From Streptomyces sp. MST-110588 (GTDB lineage Bacteria; Actinomycetota; Actinomycetes; Streptomycetales; Streptomycetaceae): a stretch of DNA of 64,000 nt. Positions 45,820 to 55,156 of this stretch are shown one piece after another (position 1 is the first letter of the stretch; each line of letters starts with the position of its first letter). The notes beneath the pieces are model-generated. The model was not told the DNA's origin and did not search any database. It worked only from the letters and a program-made list of their open reading frames with translations. A program made the position numbers and the translations under genes. The DNA lies in assembly GCF_022695595.1 (NCBI RefSeq), contig NZ_CP074380.1:4252501-4316500 (forward strand), given 5' to 3'.

Positions 45820-46257
45820 TCAGGGCCACACCAGGCAGTACGCCTGGTGGCCGGCCTCGTGCAGGCGGTGGGAGAAGTCCTGCCACTCGTGCAGGAGCTG
45901 GTAGACGGTGTAGGCGTCCCGGGGGCCGCCGCGGTCGGGGACGGTGGACCAGATGAAGGCGGCGGCGCCGACCGACTCCTCGCCGACGTCGCGCAGCGGG
46001 TCGACGACCGTCATGGGGAGCTTGACGACGGCGTAGTCGGGGTGGAGGACGACCAGTTCGAGCGGGGGCACCTTATGGAGGGGTATGCCTTCTATGCCGG
46101 TGAGGACCATCGCGGCCATCGTCTCCGGCTTGATCTTCGTGAACATGCCGCCCATGCCCAGCTCGTCGCCGCCCAGCTCCTCGGGGCGCATCGAGATCGG
46201 GACACGGGCCGCCGTCGCACCGTTCGGCGCGCCGAAGTATTTGTATGTCACCCCCAT
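45820..46257 (-). CDS. Conserved Streptomyces protein of unknown function
   Basis: A 145-residue protein starting MGVTYKYFGAPNGATAARVP, with EELGGDELGMGGMFTKIKPE, LELVVLHPDYAVVKLPMTVV and the C-terminus VYQLLHEWQDFSHRLHEAGHQAYCLVWP (shown in part). I recall near-identical proteins across Streptomyces next to hemL but no domain or function. No signal or membrane segment. The frame is open to 46554, yet upstream residues are Gly/Arg-rich and unconserved, so I start at 46257. Confidence 0.75.
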   Translation of the reverse strand: MGVTYKYFGAPNGATAARVPISMRPEELGGDELGMGGMFTKIKPETMAAMVLTGIEGIPLHKVPPLELVVLHPDYAVVKLPMTVVDPLRDVGEESVGAAAFIWSTVPDRGGPRDAYTVYQLLHEWQDFSHRLHEAGHQAYCLVWP

Positions 46258-46507
46258 ACGGCCGCCCCTGTGCTCCCCGCCTCTGATCTTGTCGCGGGCC
46301 TCGTCGCGACGGTGACGGCCCCGCTGGGCGCGCTCGGGACCCCGGTCATCGGTCCCCTCGCCCACTTCGCCACCGCGATGCATATCTCCACCCGACCACT
46401 CGCAGCCCCAGCCGCGCAACCCGATCATCGTCTCAGAGACTCCCCCGTCACCGGCGCGCGAAACGCCCGGCCGCGCGCCCTCGTGCGCCTCTGAGACCAT
46501 TGCTTGC

Positions 46508-46663
46508 GTGGCATACCCGTACGATGTCCCAGTTTCGCAGACGGATGAGGGCACTGGCCCGGTCCGGAGCGAGGGGAATCAAGAGGAGTCGGGAAAACCC
46601 GCGAGAAGCAGCAACAAGCAGCAACAAGCAGCAACAAGCAGCGACAAACAGAAGAAGCCGTAA
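46508..46663 (+). CDS. Possible 51-residue ORF whose N-terminus copies the HemL start
   Basis: A GTG frame reading (V)AYPYDVPVSQTDEGTGP and ending in a Ser/Lys/Gln-rich tail encoded by 10-bp repeats. Its residues 2-11 match the HemL N-terminus ([10 protein letters not shown]) at seven of ten positions, and the DNA shares CCCAGTTTCGCAG with hemL 376 bp downstream. No good Shine-Dalgarno is seen, so it may be a decayed partial duplication of the hemL 5' end rather than an expressed gene. Confidence 0.3.
   Translation: MAYPYDVPVSQTDEGTGPVRSEGNQEESGKPARSSNKQQQAATSSDKQKKP
46601..46650. repeat. 10-bp tandem repeat upstream of hemL
   Basis: Five consecutive 10-bp units: GCGAGAAGCA, three exact GCAACAAGCA, and GCGACAAACA. 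Confidence 0.9.
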
Positions 46664-46883
46664 GAACGTAAGAAGCTGCCGGCGGAACGGTCGCCGGAAG
46701 CCGCGAGGAACCGCGAGGTGCCGTCAGGCGCCAGGAGGACAGAGCCGGGAGGAGGGAACCGGGAGGAGAGAGCGGCCCTGAAAGGGGCCGGCCGGGGGCC
46801 CGGCAGGAGGGCCCCGCGCCGTTGTCAGCCACGGAGCGGACGCACCGCCGCCCGTTTCCACGTTTCCGCAGGTCAGGATCGTC

Positions 46884-48191
46884 GTGTCTTTTCCGTATGA
46901 AGCCCCAGTTTCGCAGGCGCTCTTCGACCGGGCGTCCGTGGTGACGCCCGGTGGCGTGAACTCTCCCGTACGCGCGTTCCGTGCCGTGGGCGGTACGCCC
47001 CGGTTCATGGTCTCCGGCAGCGGCCCGTACCTCACCGACGCCGACGGCCGTGAGTACGTCGACCTCGTGTGCTCGTGGGGGCCGATGATCCTGGGTCACT
47101 CGCACCCGGCGGTCATCGAGGCCGTGCAGGCGGCGGTCGCCCGCGGCACCTCCTTCGGCACGCCCGGTGAGGGCGAGGTGGCGCTCGCCGAGGAGATCGT
47201 GGCGCGCGTGGAGCCGGTCGAGCAGGTGCGGCTGGTCTCCTCCGGCACCGAGGCCACCATGTCGGCCATCCGCCTCGCCCGCGGCTTCACCGGCCGCTCC
47301 AAGGTCGTGAAGTTCGCCGGCTGCTACCACGGCCACGTCGACGCCCTGCTGGCCGCGGCCGGCTCGGGCGTGGCGACCTTCGGGCTGCCGGACACCCCCG
47401 GCGTGACCGGCGCGCAGGCCGGCGACACCATCGTCCTCCCGTACAACGACATCGAGGCCGTACGGGCCGCCTTCGCCGCGAACCCCGGCCAGATCGCCTG
47501 TGTCATCACCGAGGCGTCGCCGGGGAACATGGGCGTGGTGCCGCCGCTGCCGGGCTTCAACCAGGGGCTGAAGGAGGTGTGCGCGCAAAACGGCGCGCTC
47601 TACATCTCCGACGAGGTCATGACCGGCTTCCGGGTCAGCAAGGCCGGCTGGTACGGGCTCGACGGCGTACGCCCGGACCTGATGACGTTCGGGAAGGTGA
47701 TGGGCGGCGGCTTCCCGGCCGCGGCCTTCGGCGGGCGCGCCGACGTCATGGCGCACCTCGCCCCGGCCGGCCCGGTCTATCAGGCGGGCACCCTCTCGGG
47801 GAACCCGGTCGCCACCGCCGCCGGCCTCGCGCAACTGCGCCTGCTGGACGACGCCGCGTACGAGAAGGTCGACGCGGTCTCCGCCGAGGTGTCCGCGCTG
47901 GTCACCGACGCGCTGACCAAGGCGGGCGTGGCGCACCGGCTCCAGGTCGCGGGCAACATGTTCTCGGTCTTCTTCACGGACCGGGAGGTGACCGACTACG
48001 ACACGGCCAAGGCCCAGGAGGCGTACCGGTTCACCGCCTTCTTCCACTCGATGCTCGCGCAGGGGGTCTACCTCCCGCCGTCCGCCTTCGAGTCGTGGTT
48101 CGTCTCCACCGCCCATGACGCGCGGGCGCTGGAGCGGATCGCCGCGGCGCTGCCGGCCGCGGCCGAGGCCGCCGCGCAGGCGTCGGAGTGA
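46884..48191 (+). CDS. hemL: Glutamate-1-semialdehyde 2,1-aminomutase
   Basis: A 435-residue PLP enzyme converting the HemA product to 5-aminolevulinate. Blocks seen: [50 protein letters not shown] and the PLP lysine in [19 protein letters not shown]. The start is GTG at 46884. It is separate from the rex-hem operon in this window and lies upstream of the histidine phosphatase and the cytochrome c maturation genes, the usual streptomycete arrangement as I recall. Confidence 0.97.
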   Translation: MSFPYEAPVSQALFDRASVVTPGGVNSPVRAFRAVGGTPRFMVSGSGPYLTDADGREYVDLVCSWGPMILGHSHPAVIEAVQAAVARGTSFGTPGEGEVALAEEIVARVEPVEQVRLVSSGTEATMSAIRLARGFTGRSKVVKFAGCYHGHVDALLAAAGSGVATFGLPDTPGVTGAQAGDTIVLPYNDIEAVRAAFAANPGQIACVITEASPGNMGVVPPLPGFNQGLKEVCAQNGALYISDEVMTGFRVSKAGWYGLDGVRPDLMTFGKVMGGGFPAAAFGGRADVMAHLAPAGPVYQAGTLSGNPVATAAGLAQLRLLDDAAYEKVDAVSAEVSALVTDALTKAGVAHRLQVAGNMFSVFFTDREVTDYDTAKAQEAYRFTAFFHSMLAQGVYLPPSAFESWFVSTAHDARALERIAAALPAAAEAAAQASE

Positions 48192-48355
48192 GCGCGCGGG
48201 CATCGGGGTGAGTACGGCGCGTACGACGGCCCGGCGCGTACGACGGGTTCGGCGCCCGGTGCGGGCGGCCGGGTCCGTCGTACGCGATCGGCGGCACGGA
48301 GCGGGGCCGCTGTGCTCTGCGGGGCGTGCGGTACTTGCGGGATGTGCGGGCCTTT

Positions 48356-48420
48356 CGGGGCGTACAGGGCCTGCGGGGCGTATAGGACCTGCGAGGCGTA
48401 CAGGGCCTGCGGGGCGTATG
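48356..48420. repeat. 18-bp tandem repeat between hemL and the phosphatase gene
   Basis: CGGGGCGTACAGGGCCTG and two near copies in tandem (48356-48409) plus a partial fourth. The surrounding 48192-48470 spacer holds no other feature that I can see. Confidence 0.88.
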
Positions 48421-48474
48421 AGCAGAGGGGGCCGGGTGAGTCGAGTGGGTCGGGTGGCATGAATGATGGGTGAC

Positions 48475-49155
48475 ATGAGCAGCGAAGACTTCACCGTCGT
48501 ACACCTGATGCGGCACGGCGAGGTGCACAACCCCGACGGCGTGCTGTACGGCCGCCGCCCCGGCTACCACCTCTCCGACCTGGGCCGGAAGATGGCCGAC
48601 CGGGTCGCCGAGCACCTCGCCGGGCGGGACATCACCCATGTCGTGGCCTCTCCGCTGGAGCGCGCCCAGGAAACGGCGACGCCCATCGCCACGTCCCACG
48701 GGCTCACACTGGCCACCGACGATCGGCTGATCGAGGCGGCGAACGTCTTCGAGGGCAAGACCTTCGGGGTCGGTGACGGCGCGCTGAAGAAGCCGGCCAA
48801 CTGGAAGTACCTGACCAACCCCTTCCAGCCGTCCTGGGGCGAGCCGTACATCGAGCAGGTCGTACGGATGATGGCGGCCCTCGGCGCGGCGCGCGACGCG
48901 GCTCGCGGGCACGAGGCGGTGGCGGTCAGCCACCAGCTCCCGATCTGGATCGTCCGCAGCTTCGCCGAGCGGCGCCGGCTGTGGCACGACCCGCGCAAGC
49001 GGCAGTGCACCCTCGCCTCGCTGACTTCCTTCACCTTCCACGGCGACAAGATCATCTCGGTGGGTTACAGCGAGCCCGCGCGGGACCTGGTGCCGGCGCA
49101 TCTGCTGGCGGGCGCCAAGCCGGCGAAGGGCAAGGCCAAGGCGTACGGGGCCTGA
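48475..49155 (+). CDS. Histidine phosphatase family protein
   Basis: A 226-residue branch-1 histidine phosphatase (phosphoglycerate-mutase fold). The catalytic RHG lies in VVHLMRHGEVHNP, a substrate arginine in ASPLERAQETA, and the second histidine in AVSHQLPIWIV. The C-terminus is Lys/Ala-rich. It may dephosphorylate a small metabolite; substrate unknown. I start at 48475 (MSSEDFTVV); an in-frame ATG at 48463 is possible. It sits between hemL and the lipoprotein/Ccm genes. Confidence 0.9.
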   Translation: MSSEDFTVVHLMRHGEVHNPDGVLYGRRPGYHLSDLGRKMADRVAEHLAGRDITHVVASPLERAQETATPIATSHGLTLATDDRLIEAANVFEGKTFGVGDGALKKPANWKYLTNPFQPSWGEPYIEQVVRMMAALGAARDAARGHEAVAVSHQLPIWIVRSFAERRRLWHDPRKRQCTLASLTSFTFHGDKIISVGYSEPARDLVPAHLLAGAKPAKGKAKAYGA

Positions 49156-49391
49156 CAACCGCGTACGAAGTCCGTAACGCGCAGCATCACTCACTCACGA
49201 CTTCATGGCCGATGTCTGCCGTACGGTGGAACCCGAAGCCATTCCTGAGGCGTCTGTGCTTCGTGTGACGTCAATGAAAAGTAAAATAAGAAACTTGTGC
49301 GATTAATCCGGAACCTCCGTCTTCGAGCTGCCCTCTTACCTGTTGTCCGTTTATATGGACTTTGGGTTAAGCGAGCACGGATGGGGACGGT

Positions 49392-50618
49392 ATGCGCGCG
49401 ATCAGTCGGCGGAACCTGCTGGGCATGGGAGTTGGTGCAGCCGCGGCGCTGGGCGTCGCGAGCTGCTCCTCCGGTTCCGGTTCCGGCCCCGACAAGGCCA
49501 AGGGCAAGGACACCGTCCAGGCGAAGGCCAAGCCGATCGGTGACGGCTCGACCGCGGACTACGGCCCGCAGCCGCACCAGCCGAAGAAGCCGGAACCGCT
49601 GGAGCCGGGGCAGGCCCCGCCGCAGTTCGTGATCTTCTCGTGGGACGGCGCGGGCGAGGTCGGCAACGGGCTCTTCCCCCGCTTCCGCAAGCTCGCCCAG
49701 GACCACGGCGCGGCGATGACCTTCTTCCTCTCCGGCCTGTACTGCCTGCCGGAGTCCAAGAAGCACCTGTACCGCCCGCCGAACAACAAGGTCGGCGCCT
49801 CCGCCATCGGCTACCTCGGCGACGACCACATCAAGGCCACCCTGAAGAACGTGCGCGAGGCGTGGCTGGAGGGCCACGAGATCGGCACCCACTTCAACGG
49901 CCACTTCTGCGGCACCGGGCCCACCTCGGTCAAGCACTGGACCCCCGCCCAGTGGCGTTCCGAGATCGACCAGGCCATGGACTTCGTCACGAAGTGGCGT
50001 ACGAACACCGGCTTCACCGATGTCGAGCCGCTGCCGTTCGACTACCGCAAGGAGCTGGTGGGGGCCCGTACGCCGTGCCTCCTGGGCCAGGACAACCTGC
50101 TGCCGACCGCGAAGAAACTGGGCTGGCGGTACGACGCCAGCTCGCCGGGCGGTCGCCAGATGTGGCCGAAGAAGAAGATGGGCATCTGGGACTTCCCGCT
50201 CCAGGCGATGCCCTTCCCCGGACACAAGTTCGAAGTCCTTTCCATGGACTACAACATCCTGGCCAACCAGTCGAAGAACACCACCAAGGGCCCGCCGGCC
50301 AACTACCCCGGCTGGCGCAAGCAGGCCACCGAGTCCTACATCGCCGGCTTCAAGCGGGCGTACGAGACCAACCGGGCCCCCTTCTTCATCGGCAACCACT
50401 TCGAGGAGTGGAACGGCGGCATCTACATGGACGCCGTGGCGGAAGCGCTCAAGCACATCGCCGACGAGAAGTACAAGAAGGACGTGCGGCTGGTGTCCTT
50501 CCGGCAGTTCGCGGACTGGCTGGACGTGCAGGACCCGAAGGTGCTGGCCAAGTTCCAGAGCCTGGGCGTGGGCCAGAAGCCCGCGGGCGGCTGGAAGGCC
50601 CTGACCTCGGGCGCCTGA
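49392..50618 (+). CDS. Exported lipoprotein, polysaccharide-deacetylase-like hydrolase
   Basis: A 408-residue exported protein. The N-terminus has both a twin-arginine motif (ISRRNLLGMG) and a lipobox (GVASC), so it is probably a Tat-exported lipoprotein. The body resembles the polysaccharide deacetylase/NodB fold: VIFSWDGAGE (first Asp), GHEIGTHFNGHFCG (metal histidines), and WRSEIDQAMDFV. It may act on cell-wall polymers. It precedes tlpA-ccdA-resB-ccsB on the same strand, 155 nt upstream. The 236-bp region before it has AT-rich stretches suitable for a promoter. Confidence 0.85.
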   Translation: MRAISRRNLLGMGVGAAAALGVASCSSGSGSGPDKAKGKDTVQAKAKPIGDGSTADYGPQPHQPKKPEPLEPGQAPPQFVIFSWDGAGEVGNGLFPRFRKLAQDHGAAMTFFLSGLYCLPESKKHLYRPPNNKVGASAIGYLGDDHIKATLKNVREAWLEGHEIGTHFNGHFCGTGPTSVKHWTPAQWRSEIDQAMDFVTKWRTNTGFTDVEPLPFDYRKELVGARTPCLLGQDNLLPTAKKLGWRYDASSPGGRQMWPKKKMGIWDFPLQAMPFPGHKFEVLSMDYNILANQSKNTTKGPPANYPGWRKQATESYIAGFKRAYETNRAPFFIGNHFEEWNGGIYMDAVAEALKHIADEKYKKDVRLVSFRQFADWLDVQDPKVLAKFQSLGVGQKPAGGWKALTSGA

Positions 50619-50773
50619 CCTCCGGCGCCTGATCGCAGGCGTACGGCCTCCGGGCTCAGGCGTACGGTCTCCGGAGGCCGGCCCCGGCGCGTCATCCGGC
50701 CTCCGGTGTTCGGACCCCGGCGCGCCAAGGGGGGTGCGGAAGATCCACAAAAGGCCCATGCGAAACTTTTCAC

Positions 50774-51388
50774 ATGAGTGCCTGCCGCGCCCCCCGCCGC
50801 CTCCCCGGCCGCCGCCGCACGACCCTGCTCGCCGTAGGGGCCGCGCTCACCGCGCTGAGCCTGAGCGCCTGCGGCAACGGCACCTCCGGCGGCTCCACGC
50901 AGACCAAGTTCGTCCAGGGCGAGAACGGCATCGCCACGGTCGCCGAGGCCGACCGCAAGCCGGCTCCGGACATCTCCGGCGAAACCACCCGCGGCAAGCA
51001 GCTCAAACTCGCCGACTACAAGGGCAAGGTCGTCATCCTCAACGTCTGGGGATCGTGGTGCGGGCCCTGCATCGCCGAAGCCGGCAACTTCACCAAGGTC
51101 GCCAAGGAGACCGCGTCCAAGGGCGTCCAGTTCGTCGGGATCAACACCCGCGACAGCGAGAAGTCGCAGGCCACCAACTTCGAGGACGAGCACGGCGTGC
51201 CGTACCCGAGCCTGTTCGACCCGACCGGCAAGCTGATGCTCCGCTTCCCCAAGGGCAGCCTCAACCCCCAGTCCATCCCCTCCACCATCGCCGTCGACCG
51301 CCAGGGCAGGATCGCCGCGCGCTCGATCGGTCCGCTCACCGAGGACCAGTTGCGCAAGATGGTCACCCCGCTGATGGCCGAGAAGTGA
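50774..51388 (+). CDS. TlpA/ResA-like thioredoxin-family lipoprotein
   Basis: A 204-residue membrane-anchored thiol-disulfide oxidoreductase. The signal (TTLLAVGAALTALSLSAC) ends in lipobox LSAC. The redox site is WGSWCGPCIAEAG, with a cis-proline in PQSIPSTIAVD. It is expected to reduce apocytochrome c haem-binding cysteines outside the membrane, receiving electrons from CcdA encoded 4 nt downstream. ATG at 50774. Confidence 0.93.
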   Translation: MSACRAPRRLPGRRRTTLLAVGAALTALSLSACGNGTSGGSTQTKFVQGENGIATVAEADRKPAPDISGETTRGKQLKLADYKGKVVILNVWGSWCGPCIAEAGNFTKVAKETASKGVQFVGINTRDSEKSQATNFEDEHGVPYPSLFDPTGKLMLRFPKGSLNPQSIPSTIAVDRQGRIAARSIGPLTEDQLRKMVTPLMAEK

Positions 51389-51392
51389 TCCC

Positions 51393-52178
51393 GTGATCAC
51401 CCTCGCCGCACCGCCGCCCGCCGTCCTGCCGCTCGCCGCCCCGGCCGGCTCGCTCATCTCGGGCTCGCTGCTGGTTGCCGTACCCGTGGCCCTCTTCGCC
51501 GGGCTGGTCTCCTTCTTCTCGCCCTGCGTCCTGCCGCTGGTCCCCGGCTACATGTCCTACGTCACCGGCGTGACGGGTACGGACCTGGCGGAGGCCAAGC
51601 GCGGCCGGATGCTGGCGGGCGCCTCGCTGTTCGTGCTGGGGTTCACGGCGGTGTTCGTCTCCAGCGGCGCGCTCTTCGGTTACATCGGAAACGATCTCCT
51701 GGAGTACCAGGAGGTCATCTCCAAGGTGCTGGGCGGCCTGATGATCCTGCTCGGCCTGGCCTTCGCGGGGGTGCTGCGCAACTTCGGTCAGCGCGAGCTG
51801 CGGTTCCACAAGAAACCGGCAATGGGCCTGGTGGGCGCGCCGGTGATCGGTGTGCTCTTCGGCGTCGGCTGGACGCCGTGCATGGGTCCCACCCTCGCCG
51901 CCGTCAATTCCATGGCGGCGTTCGAGGCCAGCGCGGGCCGCGGCGCGCTGCTGACCGCCTTCTACTGCCTGGGCCTGGGCCTGCCCTTCATCATCGCCGC
52001 GATCGCGTTCCGCAAGGCCCTGGGCGCTTTCGGCTGGGTCAAGCGCCACTATGTGTGGGTGATGCGGATCGGCGGCGGCATGATGGTCACGCTCGGCGTC
52101 CTGCTCCTCACCGGCGTGTGGACCGACATGATGTCCGGCCTGCGGAACTGGGCCAGCAGCTTCTACATCGGGATCTGA
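51393..52178 (+). CDS. ccdA: Cytochrome c biogenesis protein CcdA (DsbD transmembrane family)
   Basis: A 261-residue membrane protein with six or seven helices. The redox cysteines lie in FFSPCVLPLVPGY (first helix) and GWTPCMGPTLAAV (fourth). It passes reducing power across the membrane to the TlpA/ResA lipoprotein encoded just upstream. Start is GTG at 51393. It is the second gene of the tlpA-ccdA-resB-ccsB unit, with resB beginning 3 nt after its stop. Confidence 0.95.
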   Translation: MITLAAPPPAVLPLAAPAGSLISGSLLVAVPVALFAGLVSFFSPCVLPLVPGYMSYVTGVTGTDLAEAKRGRMLAGASLFVLGFTAVFVSSGALFGYIGNDLLEYQEVISKVLGGLMILLGLAFAGVLRNFGQRELRFHKKPAMGLVGAPVIGVLFGVGWTPCMGPTLAAVNSMAAFEASAGRGALLTAFYCLGLGLPFIIAAIAFRKALGAFGWVKRHYVWVMRIGGGMMVTLGVLLLTGVWTDMMSGLRNWASSFYIGI

Positions 52179-52181
52179 TTG

Positions 52182-54005
52182 ATGTCCAAGACCGACGCCC
52201 ACCGCGACACCGACCCCGCCGCCGGCCCGGCCGGTGAGCCGGACCGCACCGCGCAGCGGGCGGGCGAAGAAGGGCTGACCACCGCGCCCAAGGAGGAGAT
52301 CTCCCTCCCGGCGCTCGGGCCGGTCGGCTGGGCCCGGTGGTTCTGGCGTCAGCTCACCTCGATGCGGGTCGCGCTGATCCTGCTGTTCCTGCTCTCGATC
52401 GGCGCGATCCCCGGCTCGCTGGTCCCGCAGGTCTCCATCGACCCGGTCAAGGTGGACGAGTTCAAGGCCGCCCACTCCACGCTCGGCCCGCTCTACGACA
52501 AGCTCGGACTCTTCCACGTCTACAGCTCGGTGTGGTTCTCGGCGATCTACATCCTGCTGTTCATCTCGCTCATCGGCTGCATCGTCCCGCGCACCTGGCA
52601 GTTCGTCGGGCAGCTCCGCGGCCGTCCGCCGGCCGCCCCGCGCCGGCTGAACCGTATGCCCGCGTACGCGACCTGGCGTACGGACGCCGAGCCCGAGCAG
52701 GTGGTGGAGGCCGCGCGGCGGGTGCTCAAGCAGCGCCGTTTCCGTACGCAGCTCACCGGCACCGCCGTCGCCTCCGAGAAGGGGTATCTGCGCGAGGCCG
52801 GCAACCTGCTCTTCCACATCGCGCTGATCGTGATGTTGGTCGCCTTCGCCTCCGGCAGCCTGTGGAAGTCCGAGGGCGGCAAGCTGATCACCGAGGGCGA
52901 CGGCTTCTCCAACAGCCTCACCCAGTACGACGACTACAAGTCCGGTGCCCTGTTCGACACCGATGACCTGGCGCCCTTCAGCTTCACGCTGGACCGGTTC
53001 ACCGGCACGTACGAGCGTTCCGGCCCCCAGAAGGGCACCCCGCGCACGTACCGCGCCGATGTCACGTACCGGGAAGGCGCGCAGGGCGCGGACCGCAAGG
53101 CCGCGATCGAGGTGAACAAGCCGCTGGAGGTCATGGGCACCAAGGTCTACCTCGACCAGCACGGCTACTCGCCGATCATCAAGGTCAAGGACGGGCGCGG
53201 CAAGGTCGTCTACGACGGCGCGGTGCCCTTCCTGCCCACGGGGCCCAACGTCTCCTCCTCCGGCGTCGTCAAGGTGCCGGGGGCCAAGGACAAGAACGGC
53301 AGGCGCAACCAGCTCGGCATCCAGGGCTTCTTCGTGCCGACCTACGCCGGCAAGGGCAAGGGCACGATGTTCTCCCAGTTCCCGGCGGCGGACTTCCCGG
53401 TGCTGAACGTGACGGCCTACCACGGCGACCTGAACCTGGGCTCGGGGCTGCCGCAGAACGTCTACCAGCTCGACACCAAGCGTCTTGAGCAGTACAAGGA
53501 CCCCAAGCAGAAGGACCAGCCGCTCAAGAAGAGCCTGCTGCGCGGCGAGTCCCTGCAACTGCCCAACGGTGACGGCAGCATCGAGTTCAGCGGCCTGAAG
53601 GAGTGGGCCAGCTTCAAGATCTCCCACCAGCCGGGCAACGGCGCGGCGCTGGCCGGTGCCGTCGCGGCGCTGCTGGGACTGGCCGCCTCGCTGTTCATAC
53701 AGCGGCGGCGGGTGTGGGTACGGGCCGAGAAGGGCGCCGACGGGGTGACCGTCGTCGAACTGGCCGGGCTCGGCCGCAGCGAGACCGCCCGGCTCCCGGA
53801 GGAGCTGGCCGCCCTCGCCGGCGCCCTGTCCGACGCCGCCCCCGTCACCACCGAAGAGGCCGCCCACCCCGCGTCGTCGGCATCTTCTTCGCCCGACGAC
53901 TCCAACGACCCCGACGCCTCCGCGGAGCCTGCCGACCCTGCCGACCCCGCTGATCCCACCGGCCCTGCCGGTTCTGCCGACCCGTCCGAAGGAGCGCACG
54001 CGTGA
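52182..54005 (+). CDS. resB: Cytochrome c biogenesis protein ResB (CcsB1 family)
   Basis: A 607-residue membrane protein of the System II cytochrome c synthase. Helices include MRVALILLFLLSIGAIPGSL, WFSAIYILLFISLIGCIV and LLFHIALIVMLVAFASG, followed by a large extracytoplasmic domain and a last helix (ALAGAVAALLGLAASLFI). The C-terminal tail is a Pro/Asp/Ala/Ser repeat. Start ATG at 52182 (MSKTDAHRD); a TTG three bases earlier is less likely. It overlaps ccsB by GTGA. Confidence 0.95.
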   Translation: MSKTDAHRDTDPAAGPAGEPDRTAQRAGEEGLTTAPKEEISLPALGPVGWARWFWRQLTSMRVALILLFLLSIGAIPGSLVPQVSIDPVKVDEFKAAHSTLGPLYDKLGLFHVYSSVWFSAIYILLFISLIGCIVPRTWQFVGQLRGRPPAAPRRLNRMPAYATWRTDAEPEQVVEAARRVLKQRRFRTQLTGTAVASEKGYLREAGNLLFHIALIVMLVAFASGSLWKSEGGKLITEGDGFSNSLTQYDDYKSGALFDTDDLAPFSFTLDRFTGTYERSGPQKGTPRTYRADVTYREGAQGADRKAAIEVNKPLEVMGTKVYLDQHGYSPIIKVKDGRGKVVYDGAVPFLPTGPNVSSSGVVKVPGAKDKNGRRNQLGIQGFFVPTYAGKGKGTMFSQFPAADFPVLNVTAYHGDLNLGSGLPQNVYQLDTKRLEQYKDPKQKDQPLKKSLLRGESLQLPNGDGSIEFSGLKEWASFKISHQPGNGAALAGAVAALLGLAASLFIQRRRVWVRAEKGADGVTVVELAGLGRSETARLPEELAALAGALSDAAPVTTEEAAHPASSASSSPDDSNDPDASAEPADPADPADPTGPAGSADPSEGAHA

Positions 54006-55084
54006 ACATCGCTGCCGAAGCCAACGAGAAACTGGCCAGTATCAGCAATCTGCTGATCTATTCGGCGATGGCGGTCTACACCCTCGCCTTCCTCGCGCAC
54101 CTGGCGGAATGGGCGTTCGGCAGCCGCAGCAAGGTGGGCCGCACCGCTGCGGCGCTGACCGCCAAGGCGCCCGCCGCCGTCACGGTCACCGCCACCAAGA
54201 AGGGCGGCGGCACCGCCGTGCTGGAGCGCCCCCAGGTCGTCACCCGGGTCACCAACGGCGGCCGGGACGTCCCGGACGGGCCGGGCGCGGCGGGCGGTAC
54301 GGAGAAGGGCGACCTCTACGGCCGTATCGCCATCTCGCTGACCGTGCTGGCCTGGGCGCTGCACGTCGGCGCGGTGGTCGCGCGGGCGCTGTCCGTACAG
54401 CGGGCCCCCTGGGGCAACATGTACGAGTTCTCCACCACCTTCGGGGCCGTCGCCGTCACGGCGTACCTGGTCCTGCTCGTACTGCGCAAGAACATCCGCT
54501 GGATCGGCCTCCTCCTGGTCACCACGGTTCTGCTCGACCTGGGTGTGGCCGTCACCTGGCTCTACACCGCCAGCTCCCAGCTCGTCCCGGCCCTCCAGTC
54601 GTACTGGCTGTGGATCCACGTGAGCTGCGCGATCATCTCCGGCGCGGTGCTCTACCTCGGTGCGGTCGCCACCCTGCTCTACCTCTTCCGGGACCGGTAC
54701 GAGTCCAAGCTCGCCGACCCCGCCGGCAAGCAGCCCGGCGCCTTCGCCACCTCCGTCCTGGAGCGGCTGCCCGCGGCGGCCAGCCTGGACAAGTTCGCGT
54801 ACCGGATCAACGCCACCGTCTTCCCGCTGTGGACCTTCACGATCATCGCGGGCGCCATCTGGGCCGGCGAGGCGTGGGGGCGCTACTGGGGCTGGGACTC
54901 CAAGGAGGTCTGGTCCTTCGTCACCTGGGTCGCCTACGCCGCCTACCTGCACGCCCGCGCCACCGCCGGCTGGAAGGGCCGCAAGGCCGCCTACCTGGGC
55001 CTGTTCGCCTTCCTCACGTACGTCTTCAACTACTACATCGTCAACTACTTCTTCTCCGGCCTGCACACCTACTCGGGCCTGTAG
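54002..55084 (+). CDS. ccsB: Cytochrome c biogenesis protein CcsB/CcsA (haem handling)
   Basis: A 360-residue integral membrane protein. The haem-handling WWD motif is WGRYWGWDSKEVWSF, flanked by helices carrying conserved histidines (WIHVSCAIISGAVLYLGAV; YLHARATAGW). With ResB it forms the synthase that attaches haem to apocytochrome c. GTG start at 54002 overlapping resB. Last gene of the unit. Confidence 0.95.
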   Translation: MNIAAEANEKLASISNLLIYSAMAVYTLAFLAHLAEWAFGSRSKVGRTAAALTAKAPAAVTVTATKKGGGTAVLERPQVVTRVTNGGRDVPDGPGAAGGTEKGDLYGRIAISLTVLAWALHVGAVVARALSVQRAPWGNMYEFSTTFGAVAVTAYLVLLVLRKNIRWIGLLLVTTVLLDLGVAVTWLYTASSQLVPALQSYWLWIHVSCAIISGAVLYLGAVATLLYLFRDRYESKLADPAGKQPGAFATSVLERLPAAASLDKFAYRINATVFPLWTFTIIAGAIWAGEAWGRYWGWDSKEVWSFVTWVAYAAYLHARATAGWKGRKAAYLGLFAFLTYVFNYYIVNYFFSGLHTYSGL

Positions 55085-55156
55085 GCCGCCCGGCGGGCCA
55101 CAGCGGGCCCACGGCCGCTGCGGGCCCACGACGGGGCGCCCGGCGCGACACGCCGC

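Larger units (their letters stand above)
46258..46883. other. 626-bp divergent region upstream of hemL
   Basis: Contains one possible small gene (46508-46663) that imitates the hemL start, a 10-bp tandem repeat (46601-46650) and otherwise GC- and purine-rich sequence. A promoter for hemL must lie here, but I could not assign it. Confidence 0.6.

Noticed and set aside
46508..46540. Resemblance of AYPYDVP to a laboratory epitope tag
   Set aside because: Only six or seven residues agree, and the stretch is explained by similarity to the natural hemL start.
46500..46781. 93-codon TTG frame upstream of hemL
   Set aside because: Composition is Arg/Lys-rich without a ribosome site, and it crosses the 10-bp repeat array; only the overlapping GTG frame shows similarity to anything.
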